Positions 1-5,192 of a stretch of 6,136 nt of DNA are shown piece by piece. Each line of letters begins with the position of its first letter. The stretch's first letter is position 1. A model generated the notes under the pieces. It was not told where the DNA came from. It saw only the letters and a program-made list of their open reading frames with translations, and did not search any database. The DNA comes from Chloroflexota bacterium (GTDB lineage: Bacteria; Chloroflexota; Chloroflexia; Thermomicrobiales; UBA6265). Both the position numbers and the translations under genes were made by a program. The stretch spans positions 1 to 6,136 of the forward strand of contig JAEVYR010000648.1 in NCBI GenBank assembly GCA_023392645.1, written 5' to 3'.

Positions 1-1258
1 TCACTTCCTCGGCAAGCTGCCCGGCGACCAGTTTCATGGCGCCGGCGGGCACCCGGAAGACGGCAGGGCGTCGCAGGACGCGGGCGAGCGTCTCGGTGAA
101 TTCCTGGTTCGTCACCTCCTGCGGGGATACCGCGTTGACTGGACCCTGGAGCGCCCGGTTGACAATGGACTCGTAAAGCACTCCGACCAGATCGTCGATT
201 GCGATCCAGCTGAAGTACTGCTGGCCGTTGCCGAGGGGGCCGCCGACGCCGAAGCGAAACGGCAGCGAGATCAGTGGCAGCATGCCGCCCTCGCCCGCCA
301 GCACGACCCCGAAGCGAGGGTGCACGACGCGGATGCCGGCTGCCGCGGCGGGGCTCGCGGCCGCTTCCCACTCCTGCACGACTCCGCTCAGGAAGCCCTC
401 GCCCGGCGCCGAGGTCTCCGTCAACACCTCATCGCCCCGGTTGCCGTAGTAGCCGACGGCGGACGTCGAGACGAGCACGGCGGGAGGCCGGTCGAGCCCG
501 GCGAGCGTCTTCGCGAGCAGGTGCGTGCCGAGGATGCGGCTGTCGTGGATCGCGGCCTTGCGCTTTCGTGTCCAGAGACCGCCCGCGATGGACGCGCCCG
601 CGAGATGGACGACGGCGTCCATGCCTTCGAGCCCTGCCGCGTCGATATCGCCGGTCGCCGGGTCCCAGTGCATTTCGTTCGGACCGTCGGCGCGGCCACG
701 TACCAGCGGGAACACCTCGTGCCCGCCGGCCCGGAGGAACGCCGACAGCCGCCGCCCCACGAGACCAGTCGCACCGGTGATCGCCACCCGCAGCGACCGG
801 TCGCCGTCGAGGCGTGCCAGATCGTGCCGGGTGCGCTCGTGCCGGAAGGCAAATAGCCGGTCGAGCTCGCGCTCGATCCGTCCCCGCAGGAGACCGGCGC
901 CCCGGGGCAGCTCCCAGGTCACGCGGTCCTCGAGCACCGAGGCGTCGGGGCCGTCCGGCAGGAAGCGGTGTTCGTGTCGCCACGATCGGAACGGACCGTC
1001 GGTCTGGACATCGGCGAACCCCGTGACGCCCTCGAGCGCCTTGTGCTCCAGCGTCCAGTCGATGCCGATCGGGCCAGCCACCGGGATGCGCAGCGTCTTG
1101 CGGTCGCCTGGCGCGATCGTGCCGCGCTGCTCGACGACCTCGACACGCCGCCACGGCGGCGTGAGCCGGTCGAACGCGCCAGGGGAGGCATGCCAGGCCA
1201 TCAGCTCTTCGGATGAGACGGGAATGCCGGTTCGGTACACGCGAGTGATGGTGCTCAT
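1..1258 (-). CDS. SRPBCC + TIGR01777 family NAD(P)-dependent epimerase-like protein (3' end cut by window)
   Basis: 419 codons are visible from the ATG at 1258 and the frame is still open at base 1, so the C-terminus is missing. Residues 1-150 (MSTITRVYRTGIPVSSEELM onward, with the ASPGAFDRLTPPW signature) form an SRPBCC/START-like ligand-binding domain. Residues about 157-400 are an extended-SDR Rossmann domain with the nucleotide-binding motif GATGLVG at 162-168, the family motif STSAVGYYG at 264-272, and PRFGVVL at 314-320. The C-terminal DUF1731 segment starts near residue 400 and is truncated. TIGR01777 proteins (human relative SDR39U1) are often mislabelled SulA or cell-division inhibitor; their substrate is unknown. 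The classical YxxxK dyad is not evident, as is usual in this family. The gene is 86 nt downstream of the co-oriented DUF4397 gene, from which it may be partly co-transcribed. I am sure of the family and unsure of the reaction. Confidence 0.93.
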   Translation of the reverse strand, partial: MSTITRVYRTGIPVSSEELMAWHASPGAFDRLTPPWRRVEVVEQRGTIAPGDRKTLRIPVAGPIGIDWTLEHKALEGVTGFADVQTDGPFRSWRHEHRFLPDGPDASVLEDRVTWELPRGAGLLRGRIERELDRLFAFRHERTRHDLARLDGDRSLRVAITGATGLVGRRLSAFLRAGGHEVFPLVRGRADGPNEMHWDPATGDIDAAGLEGMDAVVHLAGASIAGGLWTRKRKAAIHDSRILGTHLLAKTLAGLDRPPAVLVSTSAVGYYGNRGDEVLTETSAPGEGFLSGVVQEWEAAASPAAAAGIRVVHPRFGVVLAGEGGMLPLISLPFRFGVGGPLGNGQQYFSWIAIDDLVGVLYESIVNRALQGPVNAVSPQEVTNQEFTETLARVLRRPAVFRVPAGAMKLVAGQLAEEV

Positions 1259-1266
1259 GGCTTATG

Positions 1267-1272
1267 CCTCCT
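1267..1272 (-). promoter_or_regulatory. Ribosome binding site AGGAGG of the TIGR01777 gene
   Basis: On the minus strand a perfect AGGAGG ends 8 nt before the ATG at 1258. This fixes the start. It lies only 4 nt after the base of the 1277-1311 hairpin, so the hairpin could influence ribosome access. Confidence 0.8.
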
Positions 1273-1276
1273 GAAG

Positions 1277-1331
1277 CGATTCCCGGGCCGAGGAGCTCGA
1301 CCCGGGAATCGAGCCTGCCGCTCGGGCAGGC
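1277..1331 (-). promoter_or_regulatory. Tandem intercistronic hairpins between the DUF4397 and TIGR01777 genes
   Basis: Two adjacent inverted repeats occupy the gap between the two minus-strand genes. The first met by the transcript pairs 1325-1331 with 1313-1319 (7 bp, GCCTGCC type, 5-nt loop). The second pairs 1301-1311 with 1277-1287 (11 bp containing CCCGGG), and its 13-nt loop contains a further CGAG/CTCG pairing. No U-tract follows either one, so a canonical intrinsic terminator is unlikely. A partial terminator, an mRNA-stabilising element that sets different expression of the two genes, or a structure gating the downstream ribosome site all fit. The pairing is seen directly; the role is inferred. 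Confidence 0.6.
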
Positions 1332-1344
1332 AGCTGCTGGCGAC

Positions 1345-2634
1345 CTAGCTGGCCGGGGCCGCCGCCGGCATCGCGGCCATCGAGGGCACAACCAGCACCG
1401 TCAGGGTGCCGTCGCCAACCTGGCCGATCGCGAAGATGTCGTAGACCATGCCGGCCTCGACCTGGACGCCGGGGAGCGCGAGCGCCACGTCGGTCGTGCC
1501 CGCCGGGCGGACTTCCAGGTCGTAGGTACCCGCCGGCACCTCGAGGTAATCGCTGGCGTTCGGGAATGCGAGACCGGAGATCAGCACGTCGCCGCCGGTG
1601 ACGGCCACGTCGACCGCCGGGGCATCCGGCGAGGCGTGGACCACGCGGACCCGTGCCGTGTCGGCGCTCAGCTCGGAGAGGTCGGTCTCGTAGATCTGCG
1701 GAGTGATGTTGGCGAGCAGGCCCGTGGCCGCAACCTGGTAGGCCACACCGGACTCGAGCGTCACGGTCGCGTCGATCACCGCGGTGTCGATGGCCGCGCC
1801 CGTGGCGGTCACCTGGATCTGGTGCTCGCCGGCGGGAACCGGGACCCAGCCCGAGAACGCGCCGAACCCGAGGTTGGAGAGGGCAAGCTGCCCGTCGACG
1901 TACACGTCCACCGCCGGGGCATCCGGCGAGGCGTGGACGACGTTCACGCAGGCGTCACCTTCGGCGCCGATGCCGAGCGCGGCGGTGCAGGTCACCGCGG
2001 TGGTGGCCGGGGCGGAATGGATCGGGGACGGGATCACGAGCACGGTCAGGATGTTATCGGCCAGGCTGCCGATCGCGAAGATGTCGTACCGCGTGCTGGC
2101 GTCGAACGTCGTGCCCGGCAGCGGCAGGGCGACGTCCTGGGTACCCGCGATGCGAATTTCGAGGTCGTAGGTGCCGGCCGGAACGGTCAGGTCGTCGCTG
2201 GCGCTCGGGAACGCGAGGTGCGAAACGAGCACGGCGCCACCGGTGACGGCGACATCGACCGCGGGCGCGTCTGGAACGGTGTGGATGACGCTCACGCGGG
2301 CGCTGCCCTCGTCAATCGGGCTGACATCGACCGGGTAGATCTGCGGGGTGATTTCCGCCAGGTAGCCCGTGGCGGCGATGTGATAGGCCATGCCGGAGTC
2401 GACGGTCACGGTGGCGTCGATGACGGCGGTGTCGGGGGCGGTGCCGGTGGCGGTCACCTGAACGTGGTGCTCACCGGCCGGGACGGCCACCCAGCCGCCA
2501 TACCAGCCGAAGGCGAGGTTCGACAGCGCCAGCTGTCCGTCGAGGTAGATGTCGACGTTCGGCGCGTCGGGGGACGCATGCACCACGTTGATGCAGGCGT
2601 CGCCCGCGGCGCCGATGCCCAGCGACGTGGCGCA
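1345..2634 (-). repeat. 645-bp in-frame tandem duplication inside the DUF4397 gene
   Basis: Residues 45-259 and 260-473 align at an exact 215-residue offset with no gap over the motifs checked: C45/C260, C58/C273, VVHASPDAP 61/276, and VIHTVPDAP 160 against VVHASPDAP 375. At the DNA level the copies are 2634-1990 and 1989-1345, the last including the stop codon. Each copy holds two diverged DUF4397 modules, so an older module duplication was followed by a duplication of the pair. Absence of indels suggests a fixed structural length or a fairly recent event. The copies differ at many third positions, so it is not brand new. Confidence 0.85.
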
Positions 2635-2766
2635 GTCGGCCGTCGCGCCCGCAGGGGTGGCCTCCTGTGCGGCCACACCGCGGAACGAAAGCGAGGTCAT
2701 CATCGTGAGCACGAGCAATGCGACGGTACTGAGGAGAAACGATCTGCGTCGGGAACGAGTGGTCAT
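1345..2766 (-). CDS. Secreted DUF4397 domain protein with two tandem 215-residue repeats
   Basis: The 473-residue product has a typical signal peptide: basic n-region (RSRRR, 4-8), hydrophobic core about 10-28, and likely cleavage after VAA at 33 just before QEATPAG. The mature part contains four DUF4397-like modules, marked by VVHASPDAP at 61-69, VIHTVPDAP at 160-168, VVHASPDAP at 276-284 and VVHASPDAP at 375-383. Modules alternate as A-B-A-B, each with a VPAGEH or VPAGTYDLE strand. Cysteine pairs C45/C58 and C260/C273 open each A module and may form disulfides outside the cell. DUF4397 modules are beta-rich and occur in extracellular or surface proteins; their ligand is unknown. The ATG at 2766 is chosen for its ribosome site and signal peptide; an upstream in-frame ATG at 2994 would run into the divergent regulator gene. 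No sortase motif, lipobox or C-terminal membrane anchor is seen, so the protein is probably released or loosely wall-associated. Confidence 0.93.
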   Translation of the reverse strand: MTTRSRRRSFLLSTVALLVLTMMTSLSFRGVAAQEATPAGATADCATSLGIGAAGDACINVVHASPDAPNVDIYLDGQLALSNLAFGWYGGWVAVPAGEHHVQVTATGTAPDTAVIDATVTVDSGMAYHIAATGYLAEITPQIYPVDVSPIDEGSARVSVIHTVPDAPAVDVAVTGGAVLVSHLAFPSASDDLTVPAGTYDLEIRIAGTQDVALPLPGTTFDASTRYDIFAIGSLADNILTVLVIPSPIHSAPATTAVTCTAALGIGAEGDACVNVVHASPDAPAVDVYVDGQLALSNLGFGAFSGWVPVPAGEHQIQVTATGAAIDTAVIDATVTLESGVAYQVAATGLLANITPQIYETDLSELSADTARVRVVHASPDAPAVDVAVTGGDVLISGLAFPNASDYLEVPAGTYDLEVRPAGTTDVALALPGVQVEAGMVYDIFAIGQVGDGTLTVLVVPSMAAMPAAAPAS

Positions 2767-2772
2767 TGGAAT

Positions 2773-2778
2773 CTCCTT
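2773..2778 (-). promoter_or_regulatory. Ribosome binding site AAGGAG of the DUF4397 gene
   Basis: AAGGAG on the minus strand lies 6 nt upstream of the ATG at 2766. It supports this start over the upstream in-frame ATG at 2994. Confidence 0.75.
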
Positions 2779-2833
2779 GCGTCGAGGCCGGTGAAGCCGA
2801 TCGCGAGTGGCGGCCGTCCGCTCGCTGAAATTG

Positions 2834-2862
2834 AAGTTACAGTATAGGTTTACTTTTGTCAA
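2834..2862 (-). promoter_or_regulatory. Candidate minus-strand promoter for the DUF4397 gene
   Basis: A consensus -35 box TTGACA (2862-2857) is followed after 17 bp by TAACTT (2839-2834), a weak -10. A better -10-like TATACT lies at 2846-2841 but only 10 bp from the -35. The stretch is a clear AT-rich island in a GC-rich window. The -35 is a strong match; which -10 is used cannot be decided by eye. Confidence 0.45.
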
Positions 2863-2863
2863 C
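2848..2863. promoter_or_regulatory. Candidate operator GTTTAC-N4-GTCAAC in the divergent promoter
   Basis: An imperfect inverted repeat (5 of 6 positions, spacer TTTT) covers the -35 boxes of both divergent promoter candidates. A related half-site, GTTAC, occurs at 2836-2840. One protein bound here could control both directions. The likely binder is the adjacent MerR/B12 regulator, since MerR-family and CarH-type proteins commonly act on their own divergent promoter region. This is inference from position and symmetry. Confidence 0.35.
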
Positions 2864-2877
2864 AGGTAGCGCACAAT
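2849..2877 (+). promoter_or_regulatory. Candidate plus-strand promoter for the MerR/B12 regulator
   Basis: TTTACT (2849-2854, 4 of 6 to the -35 consensus) is separated by 17 bp from CACAAT (2872-2877, 4 of 6 to the -10). It would place transcription start near 2884, about 70 nt before the TTG start, and it overlaps the minus-strand promoter. The match is moderate and the call tentative. Confidence 0.3.
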
Positions 2878-2940
2878 GGGGATGCGCGAACGGGTCGGTC
2901 CGTTTGCGGCAGCGCGGCGCCCGTGCCAGACTGACTTGAA

Positions 2941-2947
2941 CTGGAGG
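2941..2947 (+). promoter_or_regulatory. Ribosome binding site CTGGAGG that selects the TTG start
   Basis: GGAGG ends 7 nt before a TTG at 2955. No ATG lies at a suitable distance in this frame, and the encoded MerR domain begins only about 15 residues later, so TTG is the best supported start. Confidence 0.7.
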
Positions 2948-2954
2948 TTGAATT

Positions 2955-3899
2955 TTGTCAGCCGATACCACCCCACCAGCCGCGCCGAACGCACACCTTA
3001 TATCGATCGGGCGCGTCGTCGAGACGTTGCGCCAGCTCTACCCCGGCGTGACGCCCTCCAGCCTGCGCTTCCTCGAGCGCGAGGGCATGATCGAGCCGAC
3101 CCGCACCCCCGGCGGTCATCGCCTCTATTCGCAGGCGGATGTCCGGCGCATCGCCCAGATCAAGGAGTGGCAGGGGCAGCGGCTGTCGCTGGAGGAGATC
3201 CGCGAACGGCTGCGACAACGCGACGCGCTGTCCGATCCGGATGATCTCTCGCGGTGCTTCCTCGATCAGGTGCTGGCGGGCGACGGTGTCGCCGCGACGG
3301 CCACGATCCTCGACGCCGACGAGCTGGGGATGCCGCTGGATCGCCTGTTCGCGGAGGTGATCCAGCCGGCGTTGGTCGAAGTGGGCGACCGTTGGGAGCA
3401 CGGCACCGTGCTGGTCGCCCAGGAGAAGACGGTGTCGGAGCTGGTGCGCGATATCGTCGCGGAGCTGTCCATCCGCCACATCACCGCGCGGTCGAACGCC
3501 CCGGTGGTGGTCGCCGCCTGCGTGGCGGGCGAGCGCCACGAGCTCGGCCTGCGCATGCTGACCGGACTGCTGCGCGCCGACGGCTACCGCGTGCAGTACC
3601 TCGGTGCCGACGTCGCCAGCGAGTTCCTGGTCGACGCGGCGCTCCTGCACCGTCCGGCGGCCGTGCTGCTCTCCGCCCGCTTCACCACCAGTGAGCCGGC
3701 GCTGGAAGAGGCCATCACCTGCCTGCGGAAAGCGATGGGCGACACGATGGCGATCGTGGTCGGCGGCCACCTCGCCATGGAGCGCGCGCAACGCATCTCC
3801 GAGCTGGGAGCCATCCCGGTTACCAGCGAACAGCTCGACCACGCGCTGGCGACGCTGCGCGAGGTGTTGCCACCGGTGCCGGACGAGGAGCCACGCTGA
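2955..3899 (+). CDS. MerR-family regulator with cobalamin-binding domain (CarH/LitR-like)
   Basis: The 314-residue product has a MerR winged helix-turn-helix at about 16-85 (ISIGRVVETLR, SSLRFLEREGMIEPTR, GGHRLYSQADVRRI), a four-helix cobalamin cap at about 98-178, and a Rossmann-type B12-binding domain at about 183-305. The lower-axial ligand motif is present as GERHELG at 192-198, making H195 the expected cobalt ligand. Family members such as Thermus CarH bind adenosylcobalamin, form DNA-binding tetramers in the dark and fall apart in light, derepressing carotenoid or photoprotective genes. Their cap carries Wx9EH; here W147 is followed by E157-K158, so His is replaced by Lys, and the position after Trp is Glu148 with His at 149. 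It starts with TTG, diverges from the secreted-protein gene and overlaps the downstream DNA-repair gene by one base. Family and B12 binding are well supported; light sensing is inferred. Confidence 0.92.
   Translation: MSADTTPPAAPNAHLISIGRVVETLRQLYPGVTPSSLRFLEREGMIEPTRTPGGHRLYSQADVRRIAQIKEWQGQRLSLEEIRERLRQRDALSDPDDLSRCFLDQVLAGDGVAATATILDADELGMPLDRLFAEVIQPALVEVGDRWEHGTVLVAQEKTVSELVRDIVAELSIRHITARSNAPVVVAACVAGERHELGLRMLTGLLRADGYRVQYLGADVASEFLVDAALLHRPAAVLLSARFTTSEPALEEAITCLRKAMGDTMAIVVGGHLAMERAQRISELGAIPVTSEQLDHALATLREVLPPVPDEEPR
3885..3890 (+). promoter_or_regulatory. Ribosome binding site GAGGAG inside the regulator's last codons
   Basis: GAGGAG lies 8 nt before the ATG at 3899 and is encoded within the last codons of the regulator gene. 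Together with the TGATG stop/start overlap it indicates translational coupling. Confidence 0.7.
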
Positions 3900-4240
3900 T
3901 GCGAATCTGGGACGTGCCGCCGGAGCGGCTCTGCCGCCAGCACCTGCTCGGCGAGCACCGCGAGCTCCACGGCCTGTGGAACATCCTCACGCAGGGCAAA
4001 ACCGGCTACAGCCGGCATCCGGAGACACGTCGCTGGGTGGGTCGGCTCGCCGCGCTCTACCGCCGCCACGAGGCGCTCGTCGCCGAGATGACGCGGCGCG
4101 GCTACAACCACGGCACGCCGCTCGATCCTGCCCTCGCGAGCGGCGATCCGGTCCAGACGGACTTCGTCGATCCGATCGAGCGCCAGTATGCGCTCCTGCG
4201 CGAAAAGGGCTGCGGCTGCGATACGGGCGTTGCGGGTTGA
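3899..4240 (+). CDS. Pyrimidine dimer DNA glycosylase / endonuclease V family protein
   Basis: The 113-residue product belongs to the Pyr_excise family, whose model member is T4 endonuclease V (DenV). That enzyme cuts the glycosyl bond at UV-induced cyclobutane dimers and then nicks the abasic site. The core QHLLGEHREL at 14-23 aligns with T4 QHLMAEYREL, placing E22 on the catalytic Glu23 and H15, E19 and R21 on T4 His16, Glu20 and Arg22. GKTGYSRHPETRRWVG at 33-48 and HEALVAEMTRRGYNH at 57-71 match the short bacterial branch. In a gapless alignment Met1 falls on the T4 nucleophile Thr2, and since residue 2 is Arg the initiator Met is probably kept. The C-terminus has CGC (105-107). At 113 residues it is shorter than T4 DenV (138). 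It is coupled to the B12-type regulator, suggesting co-regulation with light or UV stress. The family call is firm; activity is untested. Confidence 0.85.
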   Translation: MRIWDVPPERLCRQHLLGEHRELHGLWNILTQGKTGYSRHPETRRWVGRLAALYRRHEALVAEMTRRGYNHGTPLDPALASGDPVQTDFVDPIERQYALLREKGCGCDTGVAG

Positions 4241-4261
4241 CCGTCTCCCCTGACACGGCGA

Positions 4262-4289
4262 CGATGGTGCAGACCTGACTTGACCATCG
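4262..4289 (+). promoter_or_regulatory. Weak hairpin upstream of the serine hydrolase gene
   Basis: CGATGGT (4262-4268) pairs with ACCATCG (4283-4289): a 7-bp stem with a 14-nt loop, ending one base before the ribosome site. No T-tract follows. It could modulate translation or be chance. Confidence 0.25.
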
Positions 4290-4290
4290 C

Positions 4291-4296
4291 GGAAGG
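4291..4296 (+). promoter_or_regulatory. Ribosome binding site GGAAGG that selects ATG 4303
   Basis: GGAAGG directly abuts an ATG at 4297 (no spacer) but stands 6 nt before the in-frame ATG at 4303. The second ATG is therefore the better start. Confidence 0.6.
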
Positions 4297-4302
4297 ATGT
4301 TC

Positions 4303-5109
4303 ATGCCCGCACCCGCCGACTCGCCGACTGTCACCGACTGGGGACCACTCGCCGCTCGCCTTGCCGCCATCCCCGAGGGGATGCGCCTCGCGCTCGCCGC
4401 TCGCGATCTCGACTCCGGCAGCACGCTGGACCACGACGCCGACCGGACCGTGACCGCCGCCAGCACGATCAAGACGCTGATCCTCGCCACCGTAGCCCGC
4501 GCGCTCGACGCCGGCGATCTCCAGCTCGACACCGAGATCGAGATTCGCGACGAGTGGCGGATCGGCGGCAGCGGCGTGGTCAACTGGCTGCACCGCGGCA
4601 TCACGTTGCCGGTGGAAGATCTCGCCTGGCTGATGATCGCCATCTCCGACAACACGACCTCGAACGCACTGATCGAAACCGTCGGGCTGCGCACGGTCCA
4701 GGAGACCGCCATCGCGCTCGACGTGCCGTCGCTCCACCTCGGGCGACGGTTCTATGGCTACCTGCCGGAGGGCGAGACCAACATCAACGCGGTCACCGCG
4801 CGCGGGCTGACCGACCTGCTGACGGGAATCTGGCGCGACGAGGTGGCCTCGCCCGAGCGCTGCGCCTGGATGCGAAAGTTGCACGCCGATCAGCAGCACC
4901 GCGACCGCCTGCCGCGCCGGCTTCCCGAGGGCGTCACCTACGCCGGCAAGACCGGCACGCTCAACGGCATCTCGCACGATATCGGCGTGATCTCGGGTCC
5001 GAACGGGGAAATCGCGATCTCGGCGCTGGTCGAGAGCACCTGTGACCATCATGACGACGACGCCTTCCTCGGCGACATCGGCGCGGCCGTCGCGGAGATC
5101 GTGTCATGA
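4303..5109 (+). CDS. Beta-lactamase-fold serine hydrolase (class A-like, cytoplasmic)
   Basis: The 268-residue product has the three motifs of the penicillin-recognising serine hydrolase fold in the right order: S54-T-I-K57 (nucleophile and general base), S115-D-N117, and K216-T-G218. Its length is close to a mature class A beta-lactamase. There is no signal peptide: the N-terminus (MPAPADSPTVTDW) is hydrophilic, so the protein probably stays in the cytoplasm, unlike a true beta-lactamase or DD-peptidase. The omega-loop region (about 145-165, LGRRFYGYLPEGETNINAVT) does not show a convincing equivalent of the deacylating Glu166. An esterase, amidase or peptidase role is therefore as likely as beta-lactam hydrolysis. 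It lies 62 nt after the glycosylase gene on the same strand and could be in the same transcript, but its function does not obviously link to DNA repair. Fold confident, substrate unknown. Confidence 0.88.
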   Translation: MPAPADSPTVTDWGPLAARLAAIPEGMRLALAARDLDSGSTLDHDADRTVTAASTIKTLILATVARALDAGDLQLDTEIEIRDEWRIGGSGVVNWLHRGITLPVEDLAWLMIAISDNTTSNALIETVGLRTVQETAIALDVPSLHLGRRFYGYLPEGETNINAVTARGLTDLLTGIWRDEVASPERCAWMRKLHADQQHRDRLPRRLPEGVTYAGKTGTLNGISHDIGVISGPNGEIAISALVESTCDHHDDDAFLGDIGAAVAEIVS

Positions 5110-5132
5110 CGTTCCGCGGAGGCACCGGCACA

Positions 5133-5179
5133 CCCGGCCCTTGATCCGTGCCCGCAGCACAATTCGTGTACGGGCCGGG
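5133..5179 (+). promoter_or_regulatory. Alternative long-range pairing competing with the 5172-5192 hairpin
   Basis: CCCGGCCC at 5133-5140 is complementary over 8 bp to GGGCCGGG at 5172-5179, the same segment that forms the 5172-5192 hairpin. Within the loop, GCCCG (5150-5154) can also pair with CGGGC (5171-5175), with GCAC/GTGT stacked inside. These foldings exclude one another, as in attenuators. Whether this is regulatory or just repeated GC-rich sequence cannot be told from one genome. Confidence 0.35.
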
Positions 5180-5192
5180 CGTGTCCCGGCCC
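5172..5192 (+). terminator. Perfect 8-bp GC hairpin downstream of the serine hydrolase gene
   Basis: GGGCCGGG (5172-5179), loop CGTGT, CCCGGCCC (5185-5192) gives a fully paired all-GC stem. It is followed only by TTGCG, with no U-tract, so it is not a canonical intrinsic terminator. It lies 62 nt after the serine hydrolase stop and 79 nt before the next start, a natural place to end the upstream transcript. The bidirectional symmetry would also act on the minus strand. Confidence 0.5.

Noticed and set aside
429..1391. Minus-strand open frame of 320 codons overlapping the TIGR01777 gene in another frame
   Set aside because: It is Arg/Ala/Pro-rich out-of-frame translation. The frame starting at 1258 has the Rossmann motif and a perfect ribosome site.
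1264..2847. Plus-strand open frame of 527 codons antisense to the DUF4397 gene
   Set aside because: Its translation is low-complexity (G/R/D/H-rich) and itself repeats because it mirrors the tandem duplication. It has no ribosome site or recognisable domain, while the opposite strand has a signal peptide and clear modules.
2889..2904. AACGG-N6-CCGTT inverted repeat downstream of the plus promoter
   Set aside because: A 5-bp stem is too short to distinguish from chance in GC-rich DNA, and nothing else supports a role.
2767..2994. N-terminal extension of the DUF4397 protein to an ATG at 2994
   Set aside because: It would cover the promoter region and the start of the divergent regulator, hide the signal peptide inside the protein, and lacks a ribosome site.
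2958..3842. Minus-strand open frame of 294 codons opposite the MerR/B12 gene
   Set aside because: A GC-rich shadow with skewed composition and no domain; the plus strand encodes an unmistakable MerR plus B12-binding protein.
4102..5052. Minus-strand open frame of 316 codons opposite the serine hydrolase gene
   Set aside because: It is antisense to a protein with all three catalytic motifs, crosses two genes and shows no family signature.
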